Origin: Candidatus Gastranaerophilales bacterium
GTDB lineage: Bacteria > Cyanobacteriota > Vampirovibrionia > Gastranaerophilales > Gastranaerophilaceae
Direction: 5' to 3'
Length of the DNA stretch: 64,000 nucleotides
Assembly (NCBI GenBank): GCA_944322755.1
Contig: CALUPY010000007.1
Span: forward strand, 1 to 64,000
Position numbers and translations under genes: made by a program. Shown one piece after another: positions 51,313-59,094 of the stretch. The stretch's first letter is position 1. Each line of letters begins with the position of its first letter. Under the pieces are notes generated by a model that did no database searches, had not been told where the DNA came from, and worked only from the letters and a program-made list of their open reading frames with translations.

Positions 51313-51871
51313 CAATCTCGCCGGTATCGAATTTGAAATAAGCCCTGACAATCTCCAGTTTTCCGTTTGCATAAGCTTTTCTAAGAATCTCCGAACGTTT
51401 TAAGAGCTTTCTTTTTTTTACGAGTGTGTAATCCCGGGCAAGCTCATTGTAGCATTTAGTTTTGTTATCAATAATTTCATAGACCGATTTTATTAACAGC
51501 TTAAAGACTGAGGGTTCTTCAGGGTAAGAACTTTTTGCCGCCTTCATAACTCCGCAGTCATCATGACTCATCACAACGACTAAGGGCACTTTTAAATGGT
51601 CAACAGCATATTCTACGCTCTCCAGTATGTTCGGTCCAATAACTGCACCGGCGCCTCTTACGACAAATAAATCGCCAATACCTTTGTCAAAAATAAACTC
51701 AGGCACAACTCTGGAATCGGAACAAGTAACAATACAAGCTATGGGAGATTGCCCATGCCGGTTTGCGACCAGTGCCTTCACATCTCTGTTCTGTGCCTCT
51801 GATTTTCCGTTTACAAAATTTTTGTTTCCTTCTATAAGAATATCCAGAGCCCGTTTTGCTTTTTCGTTCAT
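51296..51871 (-). CDS. beta-class carbonic anhydrase
   Basis: A protein of about 191 residues; the internal start MNEKAK follows GGGGGT and is preferred over an upstream ATG. Zinc ligands are Cys50 (TCSDSR), His103 and Cys106 (MSHDDCG), with the Asp52/Arg54 dyad present. It interconverts CO2 and bicarbonate in the cytoplasm. Its 3' end overlaps the convergent dehydrogenase gene by 17 bases, and it is divergent from ruvC. The C-terminal helices are those usual in bacterial beta forms. Confidence 0.93.
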   Translation of the reverse strand: MNEKAKRALDILIEGNKNFVNGKSEAQNRDVKALVANRHGQSPIACIVTCSDSRVVPEFIFDKGIGDLFVVRGAGAVIGPNILESVEYAVDHLKVPLVVVMSHDDCGVMKAAKSSYPEEPSVFKLLIKSVYEIIDNKTKCYNELARDYTLVKKRKLLKRSEILRKAYANGKLEIVRAYFKFDTGEIVILDE

Positions 51872-51969
51872 TTTACCCCCTGACTTTATTATTGATAATA
51901 CCATATTTTATTCTGTTTCAAAATAATAAGATATTGTACTATCTGAAATATATTATTATACTAAATAGT

Positions 51970-52470
51970 ATGAGAATTTTAGGCATAGATCCGGGACTTG
52001 CAATAGTCGGATACAGCATATTAGATATAGATACGGAGCATGACAGCTACAAACTCGTTTCATCTGGCTCAATCCAAACTGACAAAACAAAAGATGATGC
52101 GAGCAGGCTGAACGAAATTTCTTGTGATTTGCAGGAAATAATTTCAATGTTTAAGCCTGATGAAGCAAGCATAGAAAAACTGTTTTTTTTCAAAAACCAA
52201 AAAACAGTAATCCCTGTGGCGCAGGCAAGAGGTGTAATTCTTATGATGCTTAATAAAAACTCAATAAAAGCTCACGAATATACCCCTATAGAAGTAAAAC
52301 AGACTCTCACCGGATACGGCAGAGCCACAAAAGATGAAGTTGCGTTTTCTGTTTCGCAAATTGTAACCGGAAAAATCCCAAAACTTGATGATACTGTAGA
52401 TTCTATTGCGATTGCTTTATGCCATGCCAGAAATATCCGGTGCCCACTTGAACAGTATGCTCAGGTTTAA
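51970..52470 (+). CDS. ruvC: Holliday junction resolvase RuvC
   Basis: A 166-residue RuvC, the endonuclease that resolves four-way junctions in recombination. Catalytic acids are Asp7 (GIDPGL), Glu69 (SIEKLFF), and Asp141/Asp144 (DDTVDSIAIAL). GYGRATKDEV is the conserved basic block. The upstream in-frame starts are rejected because ATG 51970 begins exactly at the family N-terminus. No ruvAB nearby, a common situation outside Proteobacteria. Confidence 0.95.
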   Translation: MRILGIDPGLAIVGYSILDIDTEHDSYKLVSSGSIQTDKTKDDASRLNEISCDLQEIISMFKPDEASIEKLFFFKNQKTVIPVAQARGVILMMLNKNSIKAHEYTPIEVKQTLTGYGRATKDEVAFSVSQIVTGKIPKLDDTVDSIAIALCHARNIRCPLEQYAQV

Positions 52471-52493
52471 TAACAAAATACGGAGATTATAAA

Positions 52494-52964
52494 ATGAATG
52501 AATTATTAATGAAAAGAATAGCTTTCTTATCTGCAATGCTTGGACTTATTGCCGGAGTGATTACAGTTATACCATTCATCTGCAGTTTATCATTTCTTGC
52601 ATTAATGGTGCTGGCAGCAGTGATTGTCATTGTTTATATGAAAAAGAAAAACTTTATAGGCTATATCGAGCCCAAAGAAGGTTCTATATACGGTGCAATA
52701 ATAGGTTTTATATCATTTATCGGCTTTTGTGTGTCTTTTCTTCCGCTTGCTGCAATAATCGGTCTTATTTACAAAGGCTCATTTTATCTCGGCATCAGTT
52801 TAATAGTGCGCTCTGGAATATTTGTTATAATATTAATGGTGCTGTTTGTGGCAATGCTCAGCGCATTAATAAATGCATTCTCCGGACTGGTAACAGCATA
52901 CATTTACACCCAGATAGAAGAAAAACCGGGTGAAAGTAGAACTAATATAGAATTTGAAGAATAA
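52494..52964 (+). CDS. four-helix membrane protein
   Basis: A 156-residue protein with four hydrophobic segments (about 8-26, 29-48, 65-95 and 100-140), a short cytoplasmic loop with KKKNFIGYIEPKEG and an acidic tail. It recalls small DUF4199-like or glycine-zipper membrane proteins, but no family is certain. It lies between ruvC (24 bases) and mtnA (12 bases), probably in one operon. Confidence 0.7.
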   Translation: MNELLMKRIAFLSAMLGLIAGVITVIPFICSLSFLALMVLAAVIVIVYMKKKNFIGYIEPKEGSIYGAIIGFISFIGFCVSFLPLAAIIGLIYKGSFYLGISLIVRSGIFVIILMVLFVAMLSALINAFSGLVTAYIYTQIEEKPGESRTNIEFEE

Positions 52965-52976
52965 GAGGGTTAATCA

Positions 52977-54032
52977 ATGGAATTTAAATCAAAAATCAAA
53001 ACAATAGAATGGACTGGCAACTGCTCAAGAATGGTTGATCAGACTTTAATACCATATGAATACAAAATGGTTGATATAACCACATCTCAAGAAATGTTCA
53101 ATGCAATACGAAATATGATAGTCAGAGGAGCACCCGCTATCGGCATTGCAGGCGCACACGGGGTCGTGCTTGCGGCAATGGAAATCGCGAACAAAACACA
53201 GGATAAAAACACATTTCTGAATGAACTGCAAAAACATGCTGAATATCTCAAAAGCGCCCGCCCCACAGCTGTAAACCTTATGTGGGCTGTTGACAAACAG
53301 CTTGAAATAGCAAAACATTCGGAAAAATCTATCTCTGAAATAGTTGAAGCACTTAAAACTAACGGCATAAAACTAGAAAATGAAGATATAGAAATAAATA
53401 AAAAAATAGGTGATTTTGGAGCAGAGCTTGTTAAAAAAGGCGCAACCATCCTCACCCACTGCAATGCCGGAGCCCTGGCAACAGTTGGATACGGTACCGC
53501 ACTCGGCGTTGTTCGCTCTGCCTATGCAAAAGACAACACTATTCAAGTCTTTGCTGATGAAACACGCCCTAGACTTCAGGGAGCAAGAATTACGACTTTT
53601 GAACTGGTTACGGATGGAATTCCTGTTACTTTAATCACTGACGGAATGAGCGGCTACTTTATGAAAAAAGGTATGATTGATATGGTCGTAGTCGGAGCGG
53701 ATAGGATTGCCGCAAATGGTGATACTGCAAACAAAATAGGAACTTACAATTTAGCAATAGCTGCAAAATACCACAATGTACCGTTCTATATAGCAGCGCC
53801 CCTTTCCACAATCGACACATCGATAAAAACCGGAGACGAAATTCCCATTGAAGAACGCGGGCATGAAGAAGTTACTCATATAAACGGAAAAAGTATATGC
53901 GCACAAGGGGTGAAAATCATCAACCCCGGGTTCGATGTAACACCGAATGAACTAATTTGCGGAATCATTACAGAAAAAGGCGTTCTTTATCCGGATTACA
54001 CTGAATCCATAAAAAAAGCTTTTTCCGCTTAA
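52977..54032 (+). CDS. mtnA: methylthioribose-1-phosphate isomerase MtnA
   Basis: A 351-residue eIF2B-related isomerase that converts 5-methylthioribose 1-phosphate to methylthioribulose 1-phosphate in methionine salvage. Motifs are RGAPAIGIAGAHG (50-62), Cys162 in THCNAGALAT, DETRPRLQGAR, and Asp242 in VVGADRIAANGD. These agree with MtnA over the related ribose-1,5-bisphosphate isomerase, though the two are close. No other mtn gene is seen here. Confidence 0.9.
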   Translation: MEFKSKIKTIEWTGNCSRMVDQTLIPYEYKMVDITTSQEMFNAIRNMIVRGAPAIGIAGAHGVVLAAMEIANKTQDKNTFLNELQKHAEYLKSARPTAVNLMWAVDKQLEIAKHSEKSISEIVEALKTNGIKLENEDIEINKKIGDFGAELVKKGATILTHCNAGALATVGYGTALGVVRSAYAKDNTIQVFADETRPRLQGARITTFELVTDGIPVTLITDGMSGYFMKKGMIDMVVVGADRIAANGDTANKIGTYNLAIAAKYHNVPFYIAAPLSTIDTSIKTGDEIPIEERGHEEVTHINGKSICAQGVKIINPGFDVTPNELICGIITEKGVLYPDYTESIKKAFSA

Positions 54033-54051
54033 TTTATAACCATTAATTTAT

Positions 54052-54084
54052 TGCCGGTATGTAATATGCATTACCGGCATTTTT
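54052..54084 (+). terminator. terminator after mtnA
   Basis: TGCCGGTA and TACCGGCA form an eight-pair stem followed by TTTTT. It lies 19 bases past mtnA. Confidence 0.88.
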
Positions 54085-54175
54085 CCATGCCTCATTATCC
54101 TCCATTAACATGATGTAAAATCTTTGAAAAAATATAAAAATATAATTACTAGAATAAGGAAGAGGAGAGACTATC

Positions 54176-54748
54176 ATGGTTTCAGGTATAGGCAGTGTTA
54201 CTGACTATTCTGCTATTAGCAGTTTAAATATTTTACAGAACACAGACCAGACCAACTCAGCAGAAGACACCTTCATTGATATTCTGGCAGATGCAGAGGG
54301 CGATGATAGTGACTCTGAATCATCAAAAGTATCAGAAACTTCTGAAAAAGACTTTGAAAAATCCGATTTGTATCAATATATAAAAGACTCGATGGGCATG
54401 CCCGCCGGTGTAAATGTAGAGGGTTTTGAATATACCCAAAGTTCGGATTCTGCAGCACAGGCAGCCTCTGACTCTGCTGAATCAAGCGGTTCCGGAAACG
54501 GTGAAAGCCAGACACAGTATGACGAAATGGATTTAAATAAAGACGGTGTTGTTACTGCTGATGAGATAATGCAGTATATGCAGCAACAGCAAAAAAACCA
54601 GCTTTCAGAAACAATTCAAAATTCATTGAACAAATATTCTCCTGACAATATTATGGGAGGACTGAATACAATAAATGCGTCAAATGCATATAGTAATACC
54701 TTAACTTCTATATCGGGCAGCGCAATGACGCTAAACATTGCGGTCTAG
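54176..54748 (+). CDS. EF-hand-containing hypothetical protein
   Basis: A 190-residue, Ser/Asp/Glu-rich, acidic protein. One EF-hand calcium loop is clear at 119-130: D-L-N-K-D-G-V-V-T-A-D-E. The flanks are helical (YDEM and IMQYMQQQQ), but the partner hand is not evident. No signal peptide, yet the Ser/Thr-rich N-terminus resembles secreted, low-complexity proteins (GIGSVTDYSAISSLNIL). Behind a GAGGAGAG ribosome site. Function unknown; calcium sensing or secretion is guessed. Confidence 0.65.
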   Translation: MVSGIGSVTDYSAISSLNILQNTDQTNSAEDTFIDILADAEGDDSDSESSKVSETSEKDFEKSDLYQYIKDSMGMPAGVNVEGFEYTQSSDSAAQAASDSAESSGSGNGESQTQYDEMDLNKDGVVTADEIMQYMQQQQKNQLSETIQNSLNKYSPDNIMGGLNTINASNAYSNTLTSISGSAMTLNIAV

Positions 54749-54815
54749 CCGCTAATTCTCACACTAATTCATACTTAACATTCCAATTTATTTCCCTTCT
54801 ATTTAGCAAAAAAAT

Positions 54816-54846
54816 TCTCCTTTGGGTTTAATACAAACAAAGGAGA
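54816..54846 (+). terminator. hairpin terminator that also covers a Shine-Dalgarno sequence
   Basis: TCTCCTTTG pairs with CAAAGGAGA (nine base pairs). It stands after the EF-hand gene, where a terminator is expected, followed by TTTCTTTTT. Its 3' arm also contains AAAGGAG, the only ribosome site for the gene starting at 54856, so folding would mask that site. Confidence 0.7.
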
Positions 54847-54855
54847 TTTCTTTTT

Positions 54856-55428
54856 ATGAATGTAAGTTTTTCAGGACTTAAAAATGCAACTTGCACATAT
54901 ATTGTCAATTCAGCGCCATATCAACGAACTATAAACCAAAATACTTATAATATAACAAACTCTAAAGATATAGTTCTCAACGTCCAGCTTGACAATAACG
55001 GAGACAATGATCTTGACAATTTCAGGGAAATTCTGAAAAAATATCCGTCTGATGGAGATAAAAACAGTCTTTCTTTTACTTATGCAGAAAAACTTATATC
55101 AAATGACACAAAAAAAGGTGAATACAGCTTAAACGGCAAAAAGTTAGAACTATGCGACGGGAACCTTGCGCTGTTTTCAAAACTATCAAAGCTTATGGAT
55201 AAAATGTCTGACAGAAAATCTTTTGTTCAGGAAGAAACATATACAAATACTCCGGATTTTGTAAGAAAAATCTATGTTATCATATCAACATTTGCAAAAT
55301 ACTTAAGCGGTACGGATACATCTGCTGTAGTAGAGTACGCACTGGAACCAAAAAGAATCTCAGCTGCAGCCAATCATATGCAAAAACAGATTCAAAAAGA
55401 TATGACAGATTATTTTACGGAAGGATAG
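54856..55428 (+). CDS. hypothetical protein with MNVSFSG N-terminus
   Basis: A 190-residue protein starting MNVSFSGLKN, the motif seen in the 6-18 kb block but here at the extreme N-terminus. The body alternates strands and helices (NVQLDNNGDNDLDNFREILK, then RKIYVIISTFAKYLSG); no known domain. Translation is probably reduced by the upstream hairpin. Function unknown. Confidence 0.58.
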   Translation: MNVSFSGLKNATCTYIVNSAPYQRTINQNTYNITNSKDIVLNVQLDNNGDNDLDNFREILKKYPSDGDKNSLSFTYAEKLISNDTKKGEYSLNGKKLELCDGNLALFSKLSKLMDKMSDRKSFVQEETYTNTPDFVRKIYVIISTFAKYLSGTDTSAVVEYALEPKRISAAANHMQKQIQKDMTDYFTEG

Positions 55429-55496
55429 AAAAAAAACGTATTATAAAAATATAATACGTAAAAAATTATGTACTTTAGCTATATAATATATTCAGA

Positions 55497-55838
55497 TTAA
55501 GAACAAAGTCTTAACCTTCTGTTAACGATACATTGTCTATCTTTTAAAAAGTCATTTTCTGACATATAAAAGTTTACATATTTATCCATTTTCATAATGA
55601 ACATAAGTACATACAAATCCGAGTTTACATTGTAAAACGATAATTCACCCTTTTTCACGTTATGTTTTATAAAATCCAAAAACTCCGAGCTTACCCTATC
55701 GACTCTGCTAAAGTCAATTCCGTATCTTTGAATATCTTTCCTTTTAAGAATTTCTTTCAACTTCTTTATATTATCATTTGAAAGTATTCCTGTCGCTGTC
55801 TCTGTTATACTGTTGTTTGCTGATGTTTTGATATCCAT
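55497..55838 (-). CDS. STAS-like small protein
   Basis: A 113-residue protein. Residues about 35-100 match the STAS/anti-sigma-antagonist pattern: YGIDFSRVDRVSSEFLDFIK (the beta strand and the Ser pair before helix 2), then GELSFYNVNSDLYVLMFIMK and ENDFL. The double Ser in RVSSEFL sits where SpoIIAA-like proteins are phosphorylated. No partner kinase or anti-sigma gene is adjacent. STAS assignment is by pattern only. Confidence 0.6.
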   Translation of the reverse strand: MDIKTSANNSITETATGILSNDNIKKLKEILKRKDIQRYGIDFSRVDRVSSEFLDFIKHNVKKGELSFYNVNSDLYVLMFIMKMDKYVNFYMSENDFLKDRQCIVNRRLRLCS

Positions 55839-56085
55839 ATCACAATCATCCCTGTATTTCTGTAATTCCTTTAGTTTTGCTATTATATATATGAAATTTA
55901 TATCCCTTACATTTATATATTAACAGTTTTTTTTGCGATTTGAATTATTAAAAAGTTGGAAAAAAACCAAACTTTAGATGGAATTTTTCATTTTTTGCTA
56001 ATTTTAAGGAACTCACTTCCGCTTTATCTATGCTAAAATATCTAATAAAAGAAATAAAATTATCATAACTAAAGGACAAGTCTAT

Positions 56086-56364
56086 ATGCAGAAAGCAGAA
56101 ACAATTGAATACAAAACTCACGGAAGTTGCAGCAAACTCATAAAAATGACTATTTGTGAAAACAAAATCACAGACTCTGAAATAATCGGAGGCTGCAACG
56201 GAAACTTAAAAGGCATTCAAAAACTCATAAGAGGTATGGATATAGACGAAGTCATAGAAAAATTCAAAGGTATAAGATGCGGTGACAAGCCCACCAGCTG
56301 CCCGGATCAAATAGCTTGTTGTTTAATTGCATACAAAAACTCGAAACAGAATGTAAATGTATAA
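56086..56364 (+). CDS. TSCPD-domain protein (TIGR03905-like)
   Basis: A 92-residue protein with the small Cys-rich domain sometimes found at the end of ribonucleotide reductases. Key residues are GSCSK (13-17), GGCNGN (34-39), GIRCG and, at 66-70, TSCPD, followed by Q-I-A-C-C. As a separate small protein it matches the widespread TIGR03905 family of unknown role, thought to bind a metal or nucleotide. No reductase is nearby. Confidence 0.85.
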   Translation: MQKAETIEYKTHGSCSKLIKMTICENKITDSEIIGGCNGNLKGIQKLIRGMDIDEVIEKFKGIRCGDKPTSCPDQIACCLIAYKNSKQNVNV

Positions 56365-56503
56365 AAAATAAAGTCATTATATATTATTTTCATCAATAAT
56401 TAGTAAACTATATAAAACAGACTTGTATTTTCAGATTCATAGCCGAAAAATTTTTTAAATAGCGAAATTGGAGTTTTGAAAAAATCTATTTTATATAACA
56501 AGC

Positions 56504-56530
56504 AAAAAGACAGCCATAACAGCTGTCTTT
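56504..56530 (-). terminator. terminator downstream of the 56557-56991 gene
   Basis: Read on the minus strand, AAAGACAGC pairs with GCTGTCTTT and is followed by TTGC and T-rich sequence. It lies 27 bases past the stop codon. It can also act on the plus strand for the TSCPD gene, although the flanking T run is weaker there. Confidence 0.75.
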
Positions 56531-56556
56531 CGCCTTTATTATTTATATTGCCAAAA

Positions 56557-56991
56557 CTATTTTTTTTCTTGATATGCATCAGGCACGGCATGCGGATTGT
56601 CGGGTGTGAAGGTATGATCGACAAACTGTGCACGGTCAATATACTTTTGTTCAATGGTTCCTTTTTTATAAGTTCTGACAAGTAAACTCAAACCTGCTAA
56701 AGCACCGGTGATAACTTTTACCGGAGTAGGTGCTTTCTTTATGCATTCAATAAATGTTTTTAATGCACCCGGTTGTTTTGCACCATTGTTAACAGCTTCT
56801 GCAATAGATTTCATAGCTGCGCCTCTTCCTGCAAGTGCTGCTGCACCGATACAAGCACCAATCTGCAAATTCGAAATAGTCGAATTTTTATAGTGCTGGA
56901 ATGCACAGTCTATTTTGTTACCGGCTGTACCTTTTCTTTTGTCAGCCAGCGCGTTTAGTGTCGGGGACACGAAAAATAATACTTTTGACAT
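56557..56991 (-). CDS. small hypothetical membrane-associated protein
   Basis: A 144-residue protein with two small-residue-rich hydrophobic segments (GACIGAAALAGRGAAMKS at about 43-60 and VKVITGALAGLSLLVR at about 92-107). The basic N-terminus (MSKVLFFVSPTLNALADKRK) carries FVSPTLNA, not the SFxx motif. Glycine and alanine-rich helices suggest membrane insertion or oligomerisation. Function unknown. Confidence 0.58.
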   Translation of the reverse strand: MSKVLFFVSPTLNALADKRKGTAGNKIDCAFQHYKNSTISNLQIGACIGAAALAGRGAAMKSIAEAVNNGAKQPGALKTFIECIKKAPTPVKVITGALAGLSLLVRTYKKGTIEQKYIDRAQFVDHTFTPDNPHAVPDAYQEKK

Positions 56992-57172
56992 AATTTTATA
57001 CCTTCTTTCACACTTATATTTATTAAAACACCTGCGTATAAAATTTTGCTACCTCCTTGAGAATTATTTTTGAAAAAGCCCAGAGAGATAAGGTTTTCGA
57101 GCTTTACAATTGTTTACAACAAACAAATAATTATTGTTTTGTTTAATTTAAAAAATCTTTATACAATTTTTG

Positions 57173-57201
57173 TTGAAAATTTTTGATTTAATGTTATTAT
57201 A
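57173..57201 (+). promoter_or_regulatory. candidate sigma-70 promoter of rimP-nusA
   Basis: TTGAAA at 57173-57178 and TATTAT at 57195-57200, 16 bases apart, are good matches to -35 and -10 boxes. The predicted transcript would begin near 57207, just before the hairpin at 57212. Confidence 0.5.
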
Positions 57202-57211
57202 TTAAAGTAGA

Positions 57212-57240
57212 AAAGAAACGGACAAACCGTTTCTTTTTTT
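57212..57240 (+). terminator. intrinsic terminator in the rimP-nusA leader
   Basis: AAAGAAACGG pairs with CCGTTTCTTT over ten bases with a five-base loop and T-run. It lies 12 bases before the rimP start, after the candidate promoter, so it is either a transcription attenuator or the end of an upstream transcript. NusA itself stimulates intrinsic termination, so feedback control of the operon is a reasonable hypothesis. Confidence 0.75.
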
Positions 57241-57252
57241 ATAAGGGATGTT

Positions 57253-57735
57253 ATGGAACACAAAAACATAAATAAATTTGATATTATTGAAAAAATAACG
57301 CCTGTTGTGGAAAACACAGCTATGCGTTACGGTTTTATACCCATAGAAACAGATTTTTCAAAAGAGTCAGGACGGTGGTTCCTGAGAATATATCTTTATT
57401 CTAAAGAAAAACCTGTGACACTCGATGACTGTGAAAATATTTCTAGAAGCCTCAGTGATTTTTTGGATGAACTAATACCTGTTAAATATAATCTGGAAGT
57501 GAGTTCTCCAGGATTGGACAGAAAAATAAAATCAGATAAAGAATATATAATTTTTGAAGGCAAGCTTGTTAACGTAAAGCTCAAAAAGCCTATAGATAAA
57601 ACAACAGGAGAAAAACATCTAACCGGACGGATAAAAAATTTCAGTGAAAATGAGGGACTAATGCTGGAAACAGAAAACGGTACAGTTATTATCCCTAAAG
57701 AAAATATACAAAAATCTCAATTAGAAATTGAATAG
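57253..57735 (+). CDS. rimP: ribosome maturation factor RimP
   Basis: A 160-residue RimP, needed for assembly of the small ribosomal subunit. N-terminal domain with SGRWFLRIYLY, DDCENISRSLSDFLDE and LEVSSPGLDRKI; C-terminal SH3-like barrel with GKLVNVKLKKP and LTGRIKNF. Followed by nusA after 13 bases, the normal order. Confidence 0.94.
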   Translation: MEHKNINKFDIIEKITPVVENTAMRYGFIPIETDFSKESGRWFLRIYLYSKEKPVTLDDCENISRSLSDFLDELIPVKYNLEVSSPGLDRKIKSDKEYIIFEGKLVNVKLKKPIDKTTGEKHLTGRIKNFSENEGLMLETENGTVIIPKENIQKSQLEIE

Positions 57736-57748
57736 TTAGGAGACTCTA

Positions 57749-58990
57749 ATGATTAAAATTGGAACAGCTTTATTTGAAGCAACTGAACAGCTTGAAAGAG
57801 AAAAGGGAATCTCAAAAGAGGTTATTATTTCATCTTTATGCGATGCTCTTGTTGCTGCTTACAAAAAACATATCAGAGCCAAAGAAGCGCCTAATGTTGA
57901 AGCCATTCTTGATGAAACAACAGGTGAAATCGGTGTTTTCAGAACGAAACTCGTTGTTGAAAATGTAGAAGATGAAAATATGGAAATATCACTTGCGGAT
58001 GCGAAAGAAATCAGCGATGATGTTGAACTCGAAGATGAGGTAAAAATCGAAGTTACGCCTGAAAATTTCGGAAGAATTGCAGCGCAGGCGGCAAAACAGG
58101 TTATTACCCAAAGAATAAGAGAAGCTGAAAGAAATCTTGTTCTTGCTGAATTTATGGATAAAAAAGGCACTTTAACAACCGGTATTATCCAACGTGTTGA
58201 AAACAGAAATGTTTTTGTGAATATAGGAAAAACTGATGCTATTCTTCCTTACAAAGAACAAATTCCGGGAGAATACTACAAACCCGGAAACCGCATCAGA
58301 GTGTTCGTTTTAAATGTAAAAGAAACGAACAGACTTCCTCAGGTTATTGTTTCACATGCGCATGCTGAAATAGTCAGAGAACTTTTTGAACTTGAAGTAC
58401 CGGAAATTGAAGACGGCATTGTAGAAATCAAATCAATCGCAAGAGAAGCAGGATATAGAACAAAACTTGCCGTACACAGCAATGACCCTGATATTGACTC
58501 GGTAGGAGCGTGTATTGGCCCCAGAGGCAGCAGAATACAGACTATCGTCAGCGAGTTAAAGAATGAAAAAATCGATATCGTAAGATGGTCGGAAGATCCT
58601 GTCGAATACATAGTCAACGCACTTTCTCCTGCCAGAATAATTTCTGTTGATATTCTCGCAGATGAAGAAAATGCACACGAAGCACTTGTGGTCGTTCCTG
58701 ACGACCAGCTGAGTCTTGCAATCGGCAGAGAAGGTCAAAATGTAAGACTTGCCCACAAATTGACCGGATGGAAAATAGATATTAAAAACCAGACTCAGGC
58801 AGAACAGGCCGAAGCGGCTTACAGAGCACGTGCAGAAGAGCAGGAAGAGCCTGAACAGGATAATGATGACTATGAAAATGAACTTCCGCAGGAAGTTGAT
58901 GAAGAAAATATTGTAGAAGAAGAATACGGTATTGACGAAGATGATATGATTCATGAAGAAGCTTCTCAGGAAGAAGAAGTTCAGGAATAA
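57749..58990 (+). CDS. nusA: transcription elongation/termination factor NusA
   Basis: A 413-residue NusA. The N-terminal polymerase-binding domain spans about 1-125. The S1 domain is GIIQRVENRNVFVNIGKTDA (about 145-200). Two KH domains follow, with IGPRGSRIQTIV (about 255-266) and IGREGQNVRLA (about 325-335). The C-terminus is a long Glu/Asp-rich tail in place of the acidic repeats of Escherichia coli. It is followed by a strong terminator instead of the usual ylxR-infB genes, so the operon is short here. Confidence 0.96.
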   Translation: MIKIGTALFEATEQLEREKGISKEVIISSLCDALVAAYKKHIRAKEAPNVEAILDETTGEIGVFRTKLVVENVEDENMEISLADAKEISDDVELEDEVKIEVTPENFGRIAAQAAKQVITQRIREAERNLVLAEFMDKKGTLTTGIIQRVENRNVFVNIGKTDAILPYKEQIPGEYYKPGNRIRVFVLNVKETNRLPQVIVSHAHAEIVRELFELEVPEIEDGIVEIKSIAREAGYRTKLAVHSNDPDIDSVGACIGPRGSRIQTIVSELKNEKIDIVRWSEDPVEYIVNALSPARIISVDILADEENAHEALVVVPDDQLSLAIGREGQNVRLAHKLTGWKIDIKNQTQAEQAEAAYRARAEEQEEPEQDNDDYENELPQEVDEENIVEEEYGIDEDDMIHEEASQEEEVQE

Positions 58991-59009
58991 AATATTTTAA
59001 GTAATAGTG

Positions 59010-59041
59010 AAAAAACCGGCAAAGAAAATGCCGGTTTTTTT
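59010..59041 (+). terminator. terminator after nusA
   Basis: AAAAAACCGGC pairs with GCCGGTTTTTT across a nine-base loop, giving a GC core with flanking A/T pairs and T-run. Confidence 0.9.
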
Positions 59042-59094
59042 ATGAAGTTTTTTGAAATCGTGGACATGTTTTTTAGGTGTAATATGATATTATT

